Source: Turnera subulata (lineage: Eukaryota; Streptophyta; Magnoliopsida; Malpighiales; Passifloraceae). From it: DNA of 64,000 nt. The DNA lies in NCBI GenBank assembly GCA_028386065.3, contig JAKUCV010001470.1, positions 139,471 to 203,470 on the forward strand, given 5' to 3'. The notes below the pieces were generated by a model. The model was not told the origin of the DNA, did no database searches, and saw only the letters and a program-made list of their open reading frames with translations. The position numbers and the translations under genes are program-made. Of the stretch, positions 57,257-64,000 are shown piece by piece (the first letter of the stretch is position 1; each line of letters opens with the position of its first letter).

Positions 57257-57592
57257 TCGGTCATCCTAAAATTAGGATTCATCTCATGTCAATCCATTGA
57301 TGTAGTTTTCTATTGCATGGACATTTCCATAATGCTGGTGGTTTTCTAAAAGCACACTTTGGTGTTCAATATCTTGGACTAGCTATCCTTTAGAAGAGAC
57401 TGCTAAAAGATCATCAATTCCTAATGAAATGGATGTAGCAGTGGCTTGTTGGAAACCTAGAGTCTTTACTCTAGGATGTGTGATGCATATGTCCTCCCGA
57501 AGTGGTCTATTAATATGCTAATAAGTCGTTTAATGGCAATTCCATCTATCACTTTATTGTCAATAGATTGGCTCGTTCATCCATTAATTCCT
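57257..57592. other. Filler DNA at the internal deletion of unit 2
   Basis: 336 bp with no counterpart in unit 1, placed where about 2.8 kb of LYK exon 1 and spacer have been lost. No coding or element signature recognised. Confidence 0.6.
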
Positions 57593-57758
57593 GGAAATGG
57601 AGAGGTATTATAAGAGAATTTAATTTTTTTTGTGTCATAATATATACGAAGATGACATATATTAAGATGTCAAAACTAGGGGAATACATATACATTTTCA
57701 TGAGCAGTGCCATTTACAAAGCAACAAATAAAACTATGTTCCTGCCAAAATAGGAATT

Positions 57759-58977
57759 ATATCTCTTGGTTATGTCATCGTTTACTATAGTGAATTCCCA
57801 GAGCTGTCCGTATTTCTCATTGAAGTCCCAAATGCTCATGGTATTGTAGTCGTCAATTAACTTGTCAAGGGCTCCCCTCTCCATATTGTATATTTGGGGC
57901 TCAAAGTTGTGAGGCTGGTCTGGTTTATCCATCTCAATTATGCAGAACACTACTGTAAAATGGGGCTGCGCCAATGTAAAGATACTCTCCCTGAAAGGCA
58001 AGAATAGATCATTAATAATCAGCCTCAGGTTTAAGAATTGTGACTGGAGATATTTATTTCAATGTGCCTTAGATATTACCGGCACATTGAAATACATCCC
58101 GGCAGCAATTGCTGGAAGGAAGAGCCATGAGATGAACCCTACAAAACCATATGAGAAAAGAGCGAGCTAAAGTGTCTAGTCTTATCATATATAATTGACC
58201 AACAGGGCAATGTAATCCAAATTCTTGTAACGTGACATTACCCTGAAATCCTGTTGGAGTACCTACTGCTTCTATATCGCTCATGATTCCTCCCCAGAAT
58301 GTAATGTCTGCATAACAAAAATAAGGTAGGCTAGAGCCAATTAGTAGGTAAGTGGGTCCAAAACAAAAAATTCAAATTGCAGATCCTCTGAGGTTTACCG
58401 GAAAATCCCAACAAAATGCGCAAGACTCTTGTAGTTACACCAGCAACATCAATTTATCAGTTCATAAACCTGGATTTTTATTGATTGAACCACACAGACC
58501 ACTAGCATAATAACAGCAAAACTGATAAAAACACACCCCAAGAACAATTGTATCAAGCAAGTGACTTACCTTTGTGCTGGTCTTCAGTATAGGTCATGTG
58601 ATGGCCATCCCAAATTCCATACTCAAAATCCTCCTGCGTTCAAAACAACACAATTAAACTCATGTTACAAACACCAATACAAAGGCAACAATCAAGTTAA
58701 AACTTAAGTTTTTGGAATATGGGAACAAAACTGACAGGATCAACACCAGGTGTTCTATAGCGGTCAACGGGGTCTTCATTGAGGTCAGGCTCTATGTAAT
58801 GAAAGTTAGCATTCAATCTAGTAGAGCTGTATCTACCACTACTGTCGTTACTGCTACTGCTACAAAAACCCTTGTACCAACTTGAGGGCTTTGATCTGGT
58901 TCAACAACTTTGAACTTGCTAGAGCTGATTTTAGGCACTGGATTCGCTAAATATGAGAGTGAAGAGCACACTGCCAT
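57759..58977 (-). pseudogene. PnsB5 duplicate, frameshifted
   Basis: All five exons of PnsB5 are recognisable. Exon 1 (from ATG 58977) has an 11-bp deletion after ISSSK and a 1-bp insertion shortly after, net shifted, so the transit peptide leads into a wrong frame. The last exon gains one base in the IGAA segment, and the original stop codon is changed to a sense codon at 57759-57761. Exons 2-4 are well preserved (exon 2 gains one codon). It cannot make a normal NDH subunit. Confidence 0.9.
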
Positions 58978-59024
58978 TTTCTTCTCTTTCTTTTTCCCTC
59001 CACAACTTTGCCTTGTCTTGTTAT

Positions 59025-59966
59025 TTTTGAATAGGATTAAAGCGTTTTTTCGTCCCTGTGTAAGGCCTCAAAGTTGGATTTCATCCTCGTATAGGTTTTT
59101 GGCCTCTTTTCATCCCTCCGTTCGACCCATTTGGTTCGTCCGGCCAGAATCCGGCGAAAATTGCTGACGTGGCACATTTTTCGGTGCCACATCAGATTTT
59201 TGGGTCCCACATGTCAGGAAAAACCCAAAACCAAACGAGGATCCACCCGACCAGTTCCGCCTACCTAAATAACCTGGAATCCAAAATATAATTTTATTAT
59301 TTTTAATTATACAAATAATTTGAATAATAAAATTAACCTATTTCTAAAATAATAAAACATAGTATATATTTTTTTATTTTATATTTGATAAAAAATTCAC
59401 AAAATAAAAAAATATTTATTTTAAAATAATAAAACATAATATACATCAAACTATTCAAATTTTATAATTTTTATATATATTTTTTTATTTTATATTTAAT
59501 AAAAAAAATTCACAAAATAAAAAATTTTTATTTTAAAATAATAAAACATAATATACATCAAACCATTCAAATTTTTTATTTTTTTTATTTTGTGAAATTT
59601 TTTTATCAAATATAAAATAAAAAATATATATATATGTTTTATTATTTTAGAAATAGGCTAATTTTATTATTATTATTTGTATAATTAAAAATAATAAAAT
59701 TATATTTTGGGTTCCGGGTTATTTAGGTGGGCGGAACCGGTCAGGTGGATCCTGGCTCGGTTTTGGGTTTTTCCTGATATGTGGGACCCAAAAATCTGAT
59801 GTGGCACCGAAAAATATGCCACGTTAGCAATTTTTGTCGGATTCTGGCCGGACGAACCAAACTGGTGGAACATAGGGATGAAAAGAGGCAAAAAACCTAT
59901 ACAAGAATGAAATCAAACTTTGAGGCCTTACACAGGGACGAAAAAACACTTTAATCCTTTCTAATA
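59025..59966. mobile_element. 924-bp fold-back (long inverted repeat) Mutator-like element
   Basis: The element is 59034-59957. The arms, beginning GGATTAAAG[C/T]GTTTTTTCGT, are complementary over more than 300 bp and nearly the whole element is palindromic, with an AT-rich centre that holds a ~108-bp internal repeat (around 59425 and 59533). Flanks TTTTGAATA (59025) and TTTCTAATA (59958) could be a degenerate 9-bp target duplication. The orthologous position in unit 1 (about 49985) is unoccupied. AT-rich shoulder sequence resembles that of the 16.6-kb MULE. No coding capacity. Confidence 0.85.
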
Positions 59967-61394
59967 TGGAAGTGCCCTTCAATGCCCGCCTTTTCTTTCT
60001 TTGTTATTATCGTTAAGGGAAATATTCGCGTCACAGCAATCTCACAAAAGACGCCCGTGAAACCCCCGGGTTGTTGCGCCACCTGTCAGTAGGACCCATC
60101 GTCAATTGAAATATTTATCCGCTTTCGGGCCTTTGTTTTTTTGGATTCCTTGGTGGGCTTCTCAATCGTCGTTTGTGATCAGTTTGGATTTGGACATGCA
60201 AAAACGAATCCAATTCCGCACCTTACCCTGTTTGCTATCAATTAATTTCATGTTTGTTGAATGAATTCAATCTCTAAACAAATAAGAATAGTAATAACGG
60301 AACAAAATCAGTACTGAAACAGCTTTATTTTATATAGGCTAGACTGGATTAGGCAGGAATCAGATCACTTTCTACATATCAATAATCAGAAAAGAAAATA
60401 ATAATAACAAAAATAATAAAAATATCTAAAGTTGGTAGTATTATGGAAATGCAAATGGCACCTAGAAATGCTCAAAGTCAAAACTAATCGTATGCAAGGT
60501 TGTATTCCGATGGCACTAAAAGTCCTAGCAACTGTGCGCTACTACTATATTAGGAGAAGCACCTGCTGCATGTCACGACCCTAAAATCCTTGTGCACAGG
60601 AGTTTTAATTGGATGGGAACACTACCTGGGCTGTATAGCTAGCTAACATTGTTATATTAGGATTAGAATTGGGCTTAACTAATCCAATTCTATGGGTTTG
60701 TGTGGGGTTAAATAAACCGAGTTTGAGTTGGACTAAGATTATTTAACACTGTCAAATTAGGAGAGAGTTTTGTAATACCTATATAAATAGGATTCCTGAG
60801 GGAGTCTCTGAGAGTGTGTGGGTGGTTGTTATAAACATTAGTTATTTTATAATAATAGTGACATGAGTATTCTCCTAATCTTTTATTTATTTCTATATTG
60901 TCTATTCCTTGATTCCCTTTATTATTCTATCTCTTCTCTTGAGGTTTGCTTGTGCCGCAAGGTGTTTATCCGCTGCCCAAAAACACTTGACCTCGTGACA
61001 AATTGGTCTCTACACAAAGAACCTGCGTCTGTCTCCACCAAAATTCCCTCCTTTTCTATCGCTTCCTCATCCTTCCACCATCACTCCATCCCTAACAAGC
61101 GCTCCCTATTCCTTGTCCATATAAGCTTCAATACTGTACTCCCTCTCCCTATCCTCTGTACTGTATTCCTTTTTAGTGTTTTATGTTTTATCAGTTTATC
61201 CATCATTTGTGCATTGCTACCTAAAGAGTAATATAGGTTACGTATGAGGTAACTCCATATTGGGTGTGGAGTAAAGTTTGATTCTTTGAACTTGAAATTA
61301 AGTTGCATTGATGATTCTTTTCGTGGGTAGTTTTAGTTGTGCTTAAATTCGTTTTCTTTCAATGTGTAGTGAAAGATTTTTTGCGGTTCAAGCT
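59967..61394. other. Upstream region of AARE copy 2
   Basis: Homologous to the divergent promoter of unit 1 but interrupted by the solo LTR at 60571-61000. Apart from that insertion, small indels and substitutions only. Confidence 0.6.
60571..61000 (+). mobile_element. Solo LTR, probably Gypsy type
   Basis: 430 bp starting TGTCACGACCC and ending CTCGTGACA, giving 8-bp terminal inverted repeats TGTCACGA / TCGTGACA. It contains a TATA-like TATATAAATAGG near 60780. Unit 1 shows the empty site (CCTGCTACAATTGG near 50571-50585). No internal retrotransposon sequence remains. No 5-bp target duplication is seen, so orientation and family are inferred from the ends. Confidence 0.8.
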
Positions 61395-63253
61395 ATGGAT
61401 GCTTCTTCTGAAACTGCTCCAACAAAGGAGCTCCCAATTGGGTTGGACCCAAATACCGAGGAAGACTATGCTTCGCTTTCTAAGTTGCTTCAAGAGTTCA
61501 CTCGTATCCCCAGCATTTACAAGGCCTGGACTTTTAAGTCTAAGAGCGGTAAGACTTCTGCTTTTGTGTGATTTTGAAGATTTTTTGTCTGTCACCTTTT
61601 TGGATTTCAATGGTTCAAGATTGATTAAAATATTGATGTAGGAAGAGGGACCCAGGCAATGTTCTTGAGTAGTCAACCAAATCTTTTGGCTAATACGAGG
61701 AGGAAATTTAGTTCATCTGCTAGTATCACAAAAGAGGATGGCAATTCAGTGAACTTTGAATGGGCTCCGCTTCCTGTTGAGTTGACTGGTGTGTCAACCG
61801 TAGTTCCATCACCATCAGGATCCAAGCTTCTTGTGGTTCGGAATCCTGAAAATGAATCTCCTGTACATTTTAAAATCCGGAGTCAAGGCCATGTTGAAAA
61901 GGGGTTCCAAATCCCTCAATCCGTTCATGGATCTGTCTATACTGATGGATGGTGAGTGATGATGTGGCTTTAGCGTTTGAATTCCCTTCTTTGTCTTAGT
62001 GTTTATCGGTACTGTATTTACAGTTTTCCTATGTATCTCTTTAGTTGTATAAGCTGTTTACTACTTTTTAAGTGTTAGTACAGCCTTTGAAGACCTATAA
62101 TTGTTGAATTGCTAAATACTTTGTATAGGTTTGAGGGAATCTCTTGGAATTCTGATGAAACATTCATTGCATATATTGCTGAGGAACCTGTTCCCCCCAA
62201 GCCTACTTTTAGTGATATTGGATACAAGAAAATTCGGTCAACGGATAAGGACTGTGGCAACTGGAAAGGCCAAGGGGAATGGCAGGAGGACTGGGGAGAA
62301 TCCTACGCTGGAAAAAGGCAGCCCGCACTCTTTGTCATAAATGTTAATAGGTATTACACTCTACTAATTGCTAAATTGACTAATCGGTTTTGTTTGGATG
62401 CCAAACCCTTACAACTGATGTTTGTTCAGTGGACAGGTTCAACCTGTTAAAGGAATTACAAAATCTTTAAGTGTCGGTCAGGTCGTGTGGGCTCCACAAA
62501 CTGAAGATTCATATCAGTACTTGGTTTTTGTGGGTTGGTCATCTGACCCAAGGAAGCTAGGAATAAAATACTGCTACAACAGGTCATGTGCATTATATGC
62601 TCTTAGGGCACCAGTTTACAAATCAGAAAATGGTGAATTAGAGATCAAGTAGGTAACTTGTTGTACCATGGATTATGATATATTACATCTTATTTCTGCT
62701 TGTGAATTATGTTGGATGTTATATCTTTAATTTCAATGCACTTGTAAACTTTCCAGAGATAGTTCAGCTGAAGATTCACCTGTGCTTAATCTAACTCAAA
62801 GCATAAGTAGTGCCTTCCTTCCAACTTTCAGGTATGCCTTCATCTCGAAATATTTGTGAGGCTTGAACGGGGTCTGTTCGAGTTCTCTCTCAATCTCGAT
62901 GGAAATTTTATTAGTTAGCGAAAAGTTGTTTAACTTACTTCTCTAAATGCTTAGACATGTTTGTAACTATCAGCTTTTCCTCGTTGTTCTACATTTCCAA
63001 TCGTACCACATAAGTGGAAGCAATTAAATACAAAAGATCATATATGTGTAAAACCGATCTCAGCTTTTTTGAGCTGATTTTGTGGATTATCTCTGATTCT
63101 GTTTCCCTGTCCAGCCCTGATGGAAGGTCCCTAGTGTTTCTATCTGCAAAAAGTTCTGTGGATTCAGGAGCACATTGTGCAACAAATTCACTTCACAAAG
63201 TTGATTGGCCAGCCCATACGCAGATTTCTTCAACAACTAAAATTATTGATGTT
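61395..63253 (+). CDS. AARE copy 2, exons 1-6, partial within window
   Basis: Exons 61395-61548, 61642-61951, 62129-62350, 62430-62648, 62757-62831 and 63115-63253 match AARE exons 1-6 of unit 1 in length and phase, with an open frame throughout. Replacements include Asp to Tyr in PSIYKAW, GG to IR in KKIRSTDKD, and others in exon 2. Only the N-terminal propeller part is covered; the catalytic domain would lie beyond the window. Homology with unit 1 stops at about 63797 inside intron 6, so it is unknown whether exons 7-17 follow. It may be a functional second gene or a truncated one. Confidence 0.85.
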
Positions 63254-63797
63254 GTAAGTTCTTCATTGTCAGCTACTTATTTGCATTTGGGTAATCTGTT
63301 AAATCATTTGTCATCACTCCTTTTGCACCCAACTCTTGGATTATCGTGCACAGGTGGGAAAGTTATGAGCATTGAACTGATGTAAAGCACATTCAATGCT
63401 TGGAAGAAACCTTTTTAAGCTCATAAAACTATGAGATAGGCAAATTTGTTTGTGTTGTGTCCTCTGTTTCTGTTTTTGCTAGACCGGGAAAAGTATGCCT
63501 TACTTCTAGCATGCTAATAGACAGCAAGAAGGGCTTTATGATTATGTTTTACTACCTTCTATGCAAGCTTCAATGACTGGCGGTGAATTTTTTTCTCCTG
63601 TTATGGTTGATGTTTTCTAATCGTACAACAATGGTACGAATTACATCTAAGCAGAAAGAGAGGTTTTAGTATGGATCGGATCAAGTTTTGTCGTAAATTT
63701 CTCTTTGTAACAGCAAATAAGAGAAAATAAACTATTATACTGAGAAAGAGAAAAGGAAATAAAGTTGGCATTTTTGAAGATCATCTCGTCTTTATTG

Positions 63798-64000
63798 ACA
63801 TAAAATTATACATATACTAAAACAAGGAGCATCCGTGTGAAGTGATATGACCGTTTTGCCTTTAAAAATTTTTATTATGACAAAATTATCCTTTTCCTTA
63901 TATTTAAATCTATTCATTAGGTAACATACTAAAACACTGTGAAAGCTGATTAATTTCTCCTTTTTATCCATAATTTCTTCAAATATTGCTACAATAATGT
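63798..64000. other. Sequence unrelated to unit 1 at the window end
   Basis: Where unit 1 continues toward AARE exon 7, unit 2 switches to AT-rich DNA starting TTTATTGACATAAAATTATA and containing ACTAAAACAAGGAGCATCCG. It could be the edge of a mobile element or the end of the duplication. It cannot be resolved here. Confidence 0.4.

Larger units (their letters stand above)
56782..63797. repeat. Tandem segmental duplication, unit 2
   Basis: Starts 84 bp past the AARE stop codon, where sequence switches to that of the LYK intron (45153). Relative to unit 1 it lacks the rest of LYK exon 1 and most of the LYK-PnsB5 spacer (replaced by 57257-57592), and gains a fold-back element (59034-59957) and a solo LTR (60571-61000). 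Homology stops at about 63797. Confidence 0.95.

Noticed and set aside
57022..57282. Larger kinase-like frame in unit 2 considered as a second LYK gene
   Set aside because: Only about 107 bp match LYK; the rest is intron or unrelated filler.

Overview
This is a plant nuclear window, read here as a eudicot. Every gene has many short exons with GT..AG introns, intergenic DNA is AT-rich, and the mobile elements are plant types (Ty1/Copia, L1-type LINEs with DUF4283/zf-CCHC ORF1, Mutator-like inverted-repeat elements). Chloroplast NDH and plastid-envelope channel genes are present. Several features would fit a woody rosid, but the sequence alone does not fix the species.

Layout. 0-8 kb: the edge of a cystatin-fold-like gene (copy A, minus), then a cysteine-rich receptor-like kinase (CRK) relic whose intron region carries a complete but ORF-dead Copia element with perfect 5-bp target duplications. 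8-16 kb: mostly non-coding, with an INCENP IN-box fragment, a 48-bp tandem repeat, and a roughly 2.5-kb element with degenerate inverted ends. 16-25 kb: a second copy (B) of the cystatin-like gene, split by a 1.8-kb Mutator-like element and a 6.2-kb LINE. Copy A shows the unoccupied site for the Mutator-like insertion. 26.9-37 kb: a 25-exon POLLUX-like plastid-envelope channel (PEC type, minus) in which one expected short exon could not be found. 41-43 kb: a 5'-truncated LINE with a 17-bp target duplication.

43-64 kb: a tandem segmental duplication. Unit 1 holds a LYK5/LYK4-type LysM receptor pseudokinase (minus), the chloroplast NDH subunit PnsB5 (minus) and an acylamino-acid-releasing enzyme (AARE, plus, 17 exons). 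Unit 2 starts inside the LYK intron (45153 pairs with 56782). It keeps a LYK exon relic, a frameshifted PnsB5 pseudogene, and the first six AARE exons with an open frame. Unit 2 also carries two insertions absent from unit 1: a 924-bp fold-back element and a 430-bp solo LTR.

Functions. AARE is a cytosolic/plastid serine peptidase acting on N-acylated peptides. PnsB5 belongs to the chloroplast NDH complex and the PEC-like channel sits in the plastid envelope, a pairing that also lies side by side in Arabidopsis (At5g43745/At5g43750). The LYK protein is a chitin co-receptor type. I see no operon-like system, CRISPR array or evidently new molecular machine. The most informative content is the nested-insertion history, the tandem duplication with its pseudogenised partners, and the apparent exon gap in the PEC-like gene.
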